Shown here: positions 1 through 9,758 of the stretch, one piece after another | How the letters are laid out: the number at the start of each line of letters is the position of its first letter | How positions within the stretch are numbered: position 1 is the first letter of the stretch | Program-made: the position numbers and the translations under genes | Notes under the pieces: model-generated | Database searches by the model: none | What the model was told of the DNA's origin: nothing | Seen by the model: only the letters and a program-made list of their open reading frames with translations | Assembly (NCBI GenBank): GCA_036873755.1 | Contig: JAVTVY010056966.1 | Location: 1 to 64,000 of the forward strand | Length of the DNA: 64,000 nt | Reading direction: 5' to 3' | Source: Hanleya hanleyi | Lineage: Eukaryota > Mollusca > Polyplacophora > Lepidopleurida > Hanleyidae

Positions 1-110
1 GAATGAGCGGCAAGGTATTCATCTGGGTATAAGCCATGTAGCAAATCGTTTGTCATCTTTCTAGCATCGTTCTTTGTGATGCTGTTAAGCAGGCTTTGTG
101 GTATGGAAAA
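1..110 (-). CDS. BEN-type gene exon 4 (partial, continues left)
   Basis: The acceptor TTTTTTAG lies at 111-112 behind a T-rich tract. The exon is open in phase 0 to the window edge. It encodes SLLNSITKNDARKM and a following helix ending LYPDEYLAAHS, like the first helices of a BEN domain. Confidence 0.5.
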
Positions 111-1741
111 CTAAAAAAGACAAAAAAAAACAATATAAATGGCAACACAAATTTAGGAAAAAACACAAGAAATATGATTACTTAGCTTCGCTAAATCTTA
201 ACTAATAATATGACAATAGGTTAATAATTATGGAATAGGTTGCCATAGGTTACCAGTGTAGATTTGATGGCAACCTGTTGAGAGGTTACCATCAGCACTC
301 CTTAAATTGAGGCCTCCCTCACTACACACTGTATTATCTTGAATGTGGGGATATGAGGAGGTAATTTTGCTAGAATAGTTAAATAGTTGCTAAATAACAT
401 CAAAACTGTAAACCATAAAAAAATGTAGCATTTTGGCAGATATGTGTATGGTCGCCTATTTAATTTACACAATAAACCATACATTAATTACCAAAATCGT
501 GTGGATCCACTGATTAACTTTGCATAATATAGGAGGAAGGTTACTCCAAAAATATTTGGAACAAGCATCTTGGGATCAATATTTCGATGCTTGTTCCAAA
601 TATTTTCGGAGTAACCTTCCTCCTATGTTAATTACCTCCAGTTTATTATGTAAAACAATTTGCAATTCCAGTGTAGTAATTAAGGGACAAGAATGTCACC
701 TACCGCTTTCATTTGATTTCTCTCCTTGAGGATAGAAAGGATATCCTTATCTGATCTCTTCTCACTTGCCGCTCTACCAGCGCTCTTCTTGCTCCGTTTT
801 ACAGCCGGTGTCTCATTCTGAATTTGAAATACAGTTTATCATATTAGCTTATCTTGATTTATAACCACATTACATGTATTTCTTTACAAAATGTCACAAT
901 ACAAGCACTGATATTGCCTTTTTTACCATACGGGTATATGAAAATGAAAAGAAAAAATAAAACCTGAAAAAGGATTGGTCATATACCTCTTCATCAGAGC
1001 TCAATGATGCTCTTGCAGCTGTACGCTTAACCCTGTGGCCTCGTCCAAGGTTGCCACGGTTCTCTCGGATAACAGCGATATCCTCTCCATCCAATTAACA
1101 GCCTGTCGAGGATACTTTTCAGTTCTGATCTCTCCTCTGAAATAAATGTATAGTTTGCCATTGAATTGAGCTCACATAATAATTAAAACTAAGCATAGAA
1201 AATATGGGGTCCACATTTAGCATCACATTTTTACATTTCAAGTATGAATCAGTTCAATGAAATATAAAACGGGTTAGTTTTATAATGGCTTTTCTGAAGA
1301 AACTTAATTTGCCATGTTTGTAGACAAAACTGATGGAATGTTTTGTTTAACATTTGTAAAAGGAATTATGTTTGTTATATACAAAACTTGGTTAGCATGC
1401 AGCTAGGTATTTTTTGTTTTAAATTAACAAAAGTATATACAATTACCTTCAACTAGTTATTAAATAACAAGAGTAACTCAGAGGGTTAATATCAGAGCTT
1501 AAATTTATACATGTATGACAGCGCCTAACCGTGCTAACTTACCATCAAATCTCATAACCCTGGCTGCAACAATATCGATTCGACCATTCTTCCCTGGCCA
1601 CCGGACCTCGCACACTGAATCGAAATTCCAGGATTCGTTGTTGAGAAGCTCCTTGCGCACACCAACTATGCGAGACGAATCTCCAATATCGAGAACATTG
1701 TCCTCATTAACGAATTCAAACAGTGCCAGTTTGGATGCCAT
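1..1741 (-). CDS. BEN-domain-type protein, 5' part (exons 1-4, runs off left edge)
   Basis: Four exons on the minus strand: 1543-1741, 987-1136 (frame uncertain), 704-817 and 1-110. Exon 1 encodes 66 residues beginning MASKLALFEFVNEDN and ends at a strong GTAAGT donor. This N-terminal region resembles the leader seen in many invertebrate BEN proteins: a short compact domain with a WPGKNG turn. The middle exons are rich in K, R, S and E, as in a nuclear linker. The last exon holds a segment (NDARKMTNDLLHGLYPDEYL) that looks like the start of a BEN domain, a DNA- or protein-binding module of chromatin repressors. Junctions 704/110 and 987/817 are both phase 0. The family call is by eye and moderate; a paralogue-level name is not possible. 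The 3' part lies outside the window. Exon 2 does not stay in frame from its best acceptor. Confidence 0.6.
529..626. repeat. 40-bp near-perfect inverted repeat (hairpin) in BEN-type gene intron
   Basis: The arms 529-568 and 587-626 match as reverse complements over 40 bases with one mismatch and an 18-base loop. The motif AATTACC recurs just outside both sides. It may be a small fold-back insertion or a hairpin in the intron transcript. Confidence 0.85.
704..817 (-). CDS. BEN-type gene exon 3
   Basis: The acceptor AAATTCAG lies at 818-820 and the donor GTAGGT at 702-703. The 38 codons are all open and in phase 0 at both ends. The product is basic and serine-rich (KRSKKSAGRAASEKR followed by DILSILKERNQ), consistent with a nuclear linker and possible localisation signal. 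Confidence 0.55.
987..1136 (-). CDS. BEN-type gene exon 2 (frame conflict)
   Basis: The donor GTATAT lies at 985-986 after codons reading SLSSDEE. The best acceptor, TTTATTTCAG, gives an exon end at 1136. From exon 1 (phase 1) this acceptor leads into a frame that stops inside the exon. The frame that joins exon 3 at phase 0 is open only up to about 1094, with a TAA just upstream. A weak internal acceptor ending the exon at 1084 would restore the frame without any change. The alternative is a one-base sequence error or a real frameshift. Confidence 0.45.
1543..1741 (-). CDS. BEN-type gene exon 1 (start codon)
   Basis: The ATG at 1741 opens 66 codons plus one base, ending at GATG followed by GTAAGT (donor at 1541-1542). 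The peptide contains LDIGDSSRIVG and CEVRWPGKNGRIDIVAARV, typical of a folded domain. If read through, the frame ends soon after the donor, which supports splicing. Confidence 0.65.
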
Positions 1742-1994
1742 GATTTCACGTGGGTATGCAGCGAAGGTATAGACGGTATAAGTGTTGATTGCTATGTAGA
1801 GATCGAGCGGTATGTAAATTCAGTCTGATTCAGTACTTTTTATAACAGCCTGTTATCTGTGATGATATACCGACAGGAAGTTGTTGTAAACAACCTGCAA
1901 ACACGAGGCGGCTTAGCTGGCCACCCGCCATGCAAAATCTACTCACCGGTCGGGCCGAGTCGAAAGTGTCAAAGTTTGACATGTCCGTTCTTGC

Positions 1995-2190
1995 TGACAA
2001 ATGTGCACTAAATGGACGTAATTAAGGAATAATGACGGGCGATACAGCATCACAGTCTCTTACTCATATTCACTTTGTACAAATATGTCCAATGACAAAT
2101 GTGCACTAAATGGACGTAATTAAGGAATAATGACGGGCGATACAGCATCACAGTCTCTTACTCATATTCACTTTGTACAAATATGTCCAA
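1995..2190. repeat. Perfect 98-bp tandem duplication
   Basis: The block 1995-2092 is repeated without a mismatch at 2093-2190. It starts with TGACAAATGTGCACTAAATG and ends with ATGTCCAA. It sits about 250 bp upstream of the start codon of the minus-strand BEN-type gene. The lack of differences suggests recent origin or an assembly artefact. Confidence 0.9.
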
Positions 2191-3646
2191 TTATATGACT
2201 ATAACATTCACGACCAACGCATATGCTCCTTCTCAAACCTGTTCCTTCGTTAGAAACAATCCCGACGCCATATTTGTTTTTCTGTCAATGAAGCCTCGTT
2301 TTGATTCTGGAGGACACGTGATCTTCCATGAACTGTTATTTCCAGACAGGATTATCTCCCCTTGTATTTCGGCCAATAGATAAACTTAATTGGATATTCG
2401 TGGAATTTGAACCTATACCATGTTTTTAACGGATATCAATTTGCCCAGTTAGCTGTCGCCATGTTCGTTTTAGCTGCAGCAAAAGATGACCTCGGCTCGG
2501 CTCCATCACAGTCCGTGAAACCCTATGGAGAGCCGCGAAACAGAACGTAAAGAATGCCTAGGGCTTGCTAATCTCTCTTGATTGGTAAGACCGTCGATCT
2601 ACAGATAAAAACCAGATGTGCGATACCACCCCCGGCGGATTTGAGTGCATGTGCGAAGATTCACTGCAGGGCTTACGCGGTTAACAAAGTTACCCCTGAC
2701 GGTGGGTTAACATAAACAGATACCTGGCTTTAATGATCTGAGCAGGGGATTAAGCGATCCATAATTAATTGTTTATCTCCCGACAGGGTGTGATGATATC
2801 CTGTTGTCGCGAGTTTTATTCGCCCAAGATAAATACTGGGCAAAAGCAAGCAACATCAGAGTCAACTTTCACTTTGACAAACAAATTATGTCAGACGCAC
2901 CTCGGAGAACACGTGGGTATAAATGATACCTACGAGATCCTACCGCTCCCGTCCCCCGTAGTACCAGGTTGCGATGGGAAAAGGAGTCTGATTGTATGGA
3001 GTCGCCGGATCGAGATTTCGTGGAGCCGCAGACTGTGTGCACAGATGCCGCCAATGTCAGAAAGAGGTGTTTATTTGTTTGTCAGAGATGAGAGTTGGTA
3101 GAATTCAGAGAATGTATGATGATGATGTAAGAATGGATATGGGGAAAATCTTCACCCCTGTTGCGACAGGACAAAATATTTTTGTTCGTAGAGCCAGTGA
3201 TATTTACTGTAAATGTATTGTGATTCGTTCAAGTGGACAAAATTATCTTCTCAGACTGTTGAAAGTAGACAAAGACTGATCATGTAACTTGTGCATTTTC
3301 TAAATGTTCAGTTCCTTTACAGTTCACATTTTCCACAATTGTATGTCATTGTAAAATAATCAAATAATTGTTTCAATTATGTTGGAATTTACTTCATATG
3401 GAAATTAATGACTAAATGTGTATTGAGGATATTGTTTCATAATATTGTTTAGTGTAAATTATGGATATTACTTATTTTAGTATTCACATTTTTTTATCAA
3501 ACTATTTTGTAAATACTGAACACTGGAAATAATAATAAAAAAATAGTGAATTCATGTATTTTCTTATCACAATGACTTGTTATGTATTAATTCAAATCTA
3601 CTATTGGATCATGTTTCAGTTCATGGGTTATAGATAGTCAAAGATT
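2191..3646. other. Intergenic stretch, no supported gene
   Basis: Short open frames on the plus strand (2769-3101 and 3090-3279) show no recognisable domain and no clear splice partners. From about 3290 to 3640 the sequence is strongly AT-rich. I see no gene here. Confidence 0.4.
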
Positions 3647-4266
3647 TACCATGGTAAACCATACCTGCACCATGGTACATCAGAGTTTACCATGGTTCAC
3701 CATACTTGCACCATGGTCACACCATGGTAAACCATACCTGTACCATGGTTCACCACAGTTGTACCATGGTAAACCATACCTGCACCATGGTACATCAGTT
3801 TACCATGGTTCACCATACTTGCACCATGGTCACACCATGGTAAACCATACCTGACGTACCACAGTTGTACCATGGTAAACCATACCTGCACCATGGTACA
3901 TCAGAGTTTACCATGGTTCACCGTACTTGCACCATGGTCACACCATGGTAAACCATACCTGTACCATGGTTCACCACAGTTGTACCATGGTAAACCATAC
4001 CTGCACCATGGTACATCAGAGTTTACCATGGTTCACCATACTTGCACCATGGTCACACCATGGTAAACCATACCTGTACCATGGTTCACCACAGTCGTAC
4101 CATGGTTTACCATACTCGCACCATGGTAAACCATAGTCACACCATGGTAAATCACATCTGTACCATGGTAAACCATGTTGTACCATGGTAAACCATACTT
4201 TTACCATAGAATGTATGGTAAACCATGCTTTACCATGGTACTTTTCATGGTAAACCATGGTACTTT
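3647..4266. repeat. Satellite of about 30 ACCATGGT palindromes
   Basis: The 8-base palindrome ACCATGGT recurs about 30 times, joined by short linkers such as AAACCATACCTGC, TCACCATACTTGC and ACATCAGAGTTT. A higher-order unit of about 106-115 bp can be followed (starts near 3648, 3763, 3869 and 3983). Because the core is self-complementary, the array carries start codons on both strands, and translated frames give repetitive MVNHT/HHGKP peptides. These frames are by-products of the repeat. Confidence 0.9.
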
Positions 4267-4287
4267 TTTATAAGGGGTAGGATAGTG

Positions 4288-4462
4288 TACTATGGGATGT
4301 CAAGGATATATCCTATAGGATACTATTTTAGACAGTAGGATATCTAGGATATATATCCTGTAGGATAGTTCACTATGGGAGGTCAAGGATATATCCTATA
4401 GGATATCATAATGATAGGATCCTAGTGGTCGTCCCCAGTATATCCTTAGTAGGATATCCCCT
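4288..4462. repeat. GGATAT/ATATCC short-palindrome repeat
   Basis: The segments GTCAAGGATATATCCTATAG at about 4298 and 4381 repeat with a spacing near 83 bp. Many TAGGATA and TATCCTA motifs lie between and after them. It follows the ACCATGGT array after about 20 bases. Confidence 0.75.
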
Positions 4463-4835
4463 TTATTAGTCATCTCCAGTATTCATCTGCCACCCATAGT
4501 AAAAGGTGACCCTACCTCGTCAGTGACAAGGGGCAAAATGCAAAGAACATACTTACTCTCCAGTTTATATAGCCCGCCAGAGGTAAAACCACGTGACTAC
4601 AATTCCTACTCTGATTGGCTGAGCCACCGAAAGCTGTCTGCAGCCGATTCAAGCCATGACTATAGTATCCACAAAAACATAATAAACTCACCAAATTTCC
4701 CTGAAACAACACTGAATTTCCACTGAAATATTTACCTAGATACCACTAGAAATTATTGCTAAAGTTTTTACACAGTTTACTGTCCAAATTTAAAGTCCAA
4801 AGTACGTCGGAGCGCCTAGTATGTAGCTCCGCAAC

Positions 4836-5012
4836 ATGGTCTCGTCGGGAGACGAGCATGATACAAATTTACGGAATAAAGGCATCTACCAGACAATCAG
4901 GGAGTTACCACAAGCTAACAAGTATTTACTAGGTGAGCTGGCATTTGGTTCAATAAGATACCATGTTATTTTCAACAATTTAGCCATTGTAAACACTAAA
5001 CCTGGTCAAAAA
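4836..5012 (+). CDS. Candidate 59-codon ORF or first coding exon, unknown
   Basis: The ATG at 4836 opens MVSSGDEHDTNLRNKGIYQT followed by IRELPQANKYLL. The frame continues to a TAG at 5010-5012. A good splice donor (CTAG followed by GTGAGC, near 4932) would instead make it a first exon of about 32 codons ending in phase 1. The composition looks protein-like and the preceding sequence is relatively CG-containing, as at a promoter. I do not recognise the product. The phase does not fit the first TFCP2-type exon seen (14445), so a direct junction is not supported. Confidence 0.3.
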
Positions 5013-5370
5013 TAGAGACACATGACAGTGTTGGAAACTGGTCCCGCGATAATGCATTTCATACAGGTAAAAATCAGACATGTGACACGGACTGTAATAA
5101 CCCTGCCAAACTTACCTACGACACTCAAATAAACTCTTAGCAGTCAGACAAATTCCCCAACAATATTTAGAGAAAATGGTAATGTGACCAATAAACATTC
5201 TCTACAATATATTTCTTTGTTATTTCTTCATTATTGAATAGGCTGATTCAATTTTGGTCAAAATATTGGGATGTAATTGAATTGAATAGGCATTTCAGAA
5301 TAACAGTATTTTCGTTATTTTGGGATAACACTATCTTAGAATAGCACAAATTCTAGTGCTGAAAATTTGG

Positions 5371-5466
5371 TCGAGTCCCGTGTGGGATTCGAACCAGCGA
5401 CCCCAGAGTCGGGCACCTAATCGCCAGCACTGTATGTCGGAGATCTAAACCACTCCGCCAACGGGT
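5371..5466 (-). mobile_element. tRNA-derived SINE head
   Basis: On the minus strand this reads like a tRNA: an A-box-like TGGCGGAGTGG followed about 60 bases later by a perfect B-box GGTTCGAATCC (5385-5395). The spacing suits a Ser/Leu-type tRNA ancestor, but the arms do not pair well enough for a working tRNA. An AT-rich body runs left to perhaps 5250. No target-site duplication was identified. Confidence 0.6.
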
Positions 5467-6054
5467 ATGATGTGATCCTTCTATATCAGGAGTAGAAATA
5501 GTCAAAATCATCAGCAGGACAATTGTCCTGCTCATCAAAAATGTTGCCGGACATTTTCATCCTGCTCAGGACAAAAGTTATTGTAAATGTGATGTTTTTA
5601 TCCTTTATGGAACTATTTCTGAGGTTTGTTGATCCAGTCCCAAAGGTCAAGTCACAATCGCCCTCAGTCGGCAAAATCAAACCTTTATTCCTCCCGGGGT
5701 AGTGTAAACAGAGAAATGTGGCGATGATTCCCAGTCAAAATCTCCCCTTTACTTTTGTCTTATTGTTCACAGAACGTCTCTGTGTATCAAGCAATGGTCA
5801 ATTTTTCTTCCAATCTGCCTTAAATTTTTGTGTCGCTGCCACGCTAGATGATGAAGCTTTGTCTCCACTATTGGGCAGTATTTCCAATCTTTTTAATTGT
5901 TCTTGGTCATTGATTTTTTCCGACATATAGCCGAATTTGAACAGACCATTTTATCAGTGTTTGAGAACACGAGATGTGGCGAGCTGACCTTTGCTGACAT
6001 TTGCCCACGAATTCGGTGAAAAAAACTAAGAAAAGATGAAGCAGTTGCCCTAGC
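5467..6054. other. Unassigned spacer
   Basis: The minus-strand open frame at 5486-5680 and the plus-strand one at 5718-5930 match no family I know and lack splice context. Read as probable old repeat sequence. Confidence 0.3.
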
Positions 6055-6300
6055 ACACAGGGGCTCATTACGGTTGTTAATTGGTTAATTAGGTTGAATA
6101 TAGATGGGGTGGGGGGGGAAGGGGGGGGGCGAGGTAGGGAATAATCGGTGAAAGGAGTGCATTCAAGTTGGCACCGTCGCCACACCATGCTCACAAAACT
6201 CAAGTTTTATATCCCCTTATCTTCGAAAATCTAATGAACTTCACTTTCAACCGATTGAGGAATGGTCAAATCGGATATATCTTACTTTACCTTCTCCCGA
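6055..6300. repeat. Left arm of a dispersed inverted repeat (partner 9240-9475)
   Basis: The segment from GTTGTTAATTGGTTAATTAG to the run TATCTTACTTTACCTTCT reappears as its reverse complement at about 9240-9475, with mismatches and a G-rich insertion (6107-6132). A second matched pair lies inside: about 6330-6440 against 8440-8545. Together they make a 3.4-kb nested inverted structure. Confidence 0.7.
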
Positions 6301-7191
6301 TCTGGCCTCTTTAGGCAAAAACTTCCATTTACGTGCGCAATTTTAACCGATATTTCCAGATTGACCGTAATCTCGATAATTTCTCTCGCCATAGTGCCCG
6401 CGAATGACAGAGACTTCCTTGCCAGGGTTTGTCGGGAGCCGCTGACTTGACACCAACACAGCACGGTTAGGGTCAATCCCGAGTCTAAACACATTTTGGT
6501 CCCCAGACTTGGCTATTGTCATGATTGTATGCATTGTTTCGTGATCTCTACATGTAGTATGAATTGGGGTGAGAGTGCATAAAGTTTGGTTTTGAGACTG
6601 CGATGACTGATGCACATATCCCCCCAATTCTGTGAAGAATGAAATATTTTCAGAAAGAACTCCGAAAACATCTAAAACAATGAGAATAAAAACATCAGCT
6701 TGCAAATGTGTGGAGAAAGCTGTCTGATAATAATTAATATATTCTCCCTATCTATTGACAATCAACAGTCATTAATGTAAAAATTAATGCCCCTCTCCCA
6801 AACCATTGTTGATTGACAGGGAGAGGGGGAAATTCCCCTCCCCCATCAGCTTAATAAATCAATTAAAAATGGTATGTATCGGCTTTCAATTGAGCCTGCA
6901 AAGATCCATAAATTTCAATTGAGTTAGGGGGTAAACCTACTGATGATATTTAGGCCTACATATGCTAAAAAATACCACAGCCATATATGTTCTTTTCTCC
7001 AGCGTCGTGCAGAAAATAAACAAGTGTTGTAAAGTACCAAGTAACAGTGCCGATCCATCCTGCCGATATGTCGTCGTTCTAGAAATTTTGTATTTGGTGC
7101 CACAAATAATGATTCCTGCTAATCGGAAATCAGTTGGCATGTATGCTCTATGCATGGCCTAGGAAGCGATAGCAGCATTATTTCACTCATT

Positions 7192-7695
7192 TTTTACCCC
7201 TCAGCCCATAGGGCTGTGGGGTCTTGTCGTTGCCATGTACGTACGTACGTCCGTCCGTCAACATGTTCTTGTCCGCTGAATATCTGCAGATCTATGAAGT
7301 CGGGCCTGACCAAACTTTGGTGAGAGCTTCCTGAATGTTGACTGATGAAATGATTAGATTTTCAAATGGCTATGATGATTTCATGATTTTTAATTAATTT
7401 TTTTTATTATTTATTGATGGTTCAGCTTTTGCACTGTTATCTATGCCCATCAACATGTTTTTGTCCGCTGAATATCTGCAGATCTATCAAGTCGGGCCTG
7501 ACCAAACTTTGGTGAGAGCTTCCTGAATATTGACTGATGAAATGATTAGATTTTCAGATGGCTATGATGATTTCATGATTTTTAATTATTTTTTTTTTAT
7601 TATTTATTGATGGCTTAGCTTTTGCACTGTTATCTATGCCCATCGGGAACCCTTGGTTGCATGTTTCATTGTGACTTTTGAAGGTTCCCTGATAC
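7192..7695 (+). mobile_element. Hairpin-plus-CGTC element with 189-bp tandem duplication
   Basis: The start has a hairpin (CCCCTCAGCCCATAGGGCTG) and then TACGTACGTACGTCCGTCCG. Two near-identical 189-bp units begin at 7259 and 7448 (CAACATGTTCTTGTCCGCTG and CAACATGTTTTTGTCCGCTG). The 3' part after 7600 is found inverted at about 41280-41400. No protein is encoded; it looks like a non-autonomous repeat family. Confidence 0.65.
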
Positions 7696-8550
7696 AAGAA
7701 AGCCTGGTCCATTCAAGATTACCATTGGATGGACCCCCCAATTCCCATTTATCTGGGAGCTTGCATGATGCTAACACTTGTTCAACCTATGCACTACCCT
7801 CGGGAGGATTTTTCCACACCTGGACTGCCCCCCTCCCCCAATAATGATAATGGTGGGTTTGTGTCAATCATCATGATCATTGTGTTTCTATGCCATTAAC
7901 TTATCACACTTGTGCAATGCATAAATTGCCACTGATAAAGCTACACTTTCTTGTATGCTGTAATCCCAGCACACCACTCGCGTGAAAACAAAGTCTATTA
8001 TATACGGTACAGAAATCACAGAAACTGTATCCGCAAGGCTGTATCCATGGATTTTTTGCAGGTTCCAATCCCAAACTCCCAGTTCCTTTTCGTAATTTTT
8101 TTTTGGCGAATTTCGGCGCAAAGAACCTGTGATCAATCACAAAACAAAGGTTTATTAACATGAAATTCAATACCCAGCTATGAAATCGGATCGATATTGA
8201 GGCTCCCAGAAGCTTTTTCTAGGAGTATTTTCTTCAGAAATCCTTTCAAATTGAACAACAACAACACTTTCGTTTTTTGTTTCATTTGAGTTTTGGGCGC
8301 CCATACGTTTTCCGGAACTAAATTGGCTCTAGATGCAGCCCTGATCCTATTTGACTAATAAAAACAGGCTGAGGGGTCCGTGCACCTTTTAGGTGCTTGC
8401 CTGCAATTCATGTTTATTAGAATAATCTTCTCTGTCATGGGCGGCTCGCGACGAACTCGGGCCTGGCGAGGAAGTCTCGCTCATTCTTGGGCACTATGGT
8501 GAGAGAAATTATCGAGATTACGGTCAGCTTGGAAATATCGGTTAAAATGT

Positions 8551-9235
8551 GGGACTTGCACAATACACGGTTCAGGCATCGGCCGCTAGGATTGCCTTTG
8601 CCTTTATTTCCGTTTTATCCCACTTCTATCGTCTGCTAGGCACAGCTGAGTAGGCTGGCCGATCGTTTCGCTTGGACGCGTAGCGGGCGATAACTCTCCG
8701 TAATAACCACCGCCCAACCGCCAGGATCGCGGCGAACGACATTTCCAGTTTATATGATTTTAAGTTCAATTCTTGATATAATTGATAGAAACCTGTCGTA
8801 GTTTATTCTATTGTGCCCGCCATATTCATTAGCAATGGTGAAAGACGAATATGCCGAATATAAAACCGGCCCGCGGGATGATTGAAATAGTATAAACGTT
8901 TCCGTTCCGGGTCGTTTATATTTTGGAAACATTCAAGGAATTCCCGTAGGTAAGCAAACCCTATATCGCGAGATATCATGCAGGTAGTTGTCATTTGAAC
9001 TCCGCTAAAGTCAATAAATACCGCGACGTCGGCATTAGCTGACAATGGGTTTAAATGTGTATTCATGCCAGCATGCTGTACAGGAGAGCTGTTAGATCTC
9101 AGTGGGAATGGAGCTTTCAAAGCTGCCCTGAAAGACAAGCTAGTGCCTAGCAGACGATAGAAGTGGTATACAACGGAAATAAAAACAAAGGCGATCCTAG
9201 CGGCCGAGGCCGGAACCGTGTATTGTGCAAGTCCC
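8551..9235. mobile_element. Fold-back element, about 93-bp inverted arms
   Basis: The arms 8551-8644 and 9143-9235 are reverse complements with few mismatches, from GGGACTTGCACAATACACGG inward to TCTATCGTCTGCTAGGCAC. The 500-bp interior has no supported gene. It is nested in the larger inverted pair 6055-6300/9240-9475. Confidence 0.75.
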
Positions 9236-9239
9236 GCAT

Positions 9240-9475
9240 TGGGCGGGTAAAGGAAAGTTTAGAAGGTAAAGTAAGATATATGCGATTTGACCATACCTTG
9301 ATCGGTTGAAAGTGAATTTCATTCAGTTTTCGAAGACAAGGGGATATAAAACCTGAGTTTTGTAAGCATGATGTGGTGTCGGCGTCAACTTGAATGTCCT
9401 TCTTTCTCCGATTATTCCCTACCTCAACCCATAATCAACCTAATTAACCAATTAACAATGGTAACGAGCTCCTCT
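9240..9475. repeat. Right arm of dispersed inverted repeat
   Basis: Reverse complement of 6055-6300. It immediately abuts the fold-back element 8551-9235, so the two probably form one composite element. Confidence 0.7.
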
Positions 9476-9758
9476 GCCCTAGCATATCATAGCAGGGTTT
9501 ATACTTTCTAGTGATTCAGGGTGTATAAATTGTGCCAACCCTTTTTACCGGACAGTACGATTTTCTGCCATACTTCCATATTTAACCTGCCAATACAAAT
9601 CGGCACTACACTGCATTACCAAGTCCTAACAGCATTTTCATTGCAACAGCATTTTCATTGCAATTCTTTTGCAAACTGCAGGTAAAAATGCTAATAGAGT
9701 ATGGACAAAGACGTAGCAGTTGACCACTAATTCCTGATCAGAATTGTATACACAATAC

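Noticed and set aside
2992..3279. Plus-strand frame with MRVGRIQRMYDDDVRMDMGK as a gene end
   Set aside because: No family resemblance, no convincing acceptor and no partner exon; retained only as unassigned spacer.
3651..4258. Frames on both strands in the ACCATGGT array as small proteins
   Set aside because: Direct product of a palindromic repeat.
5371..5466. Functional tRNA gene
   Set aside because: Internal boxes are present, but acceptor and other stems do not pair as a tRNA; better read as a SINE head.
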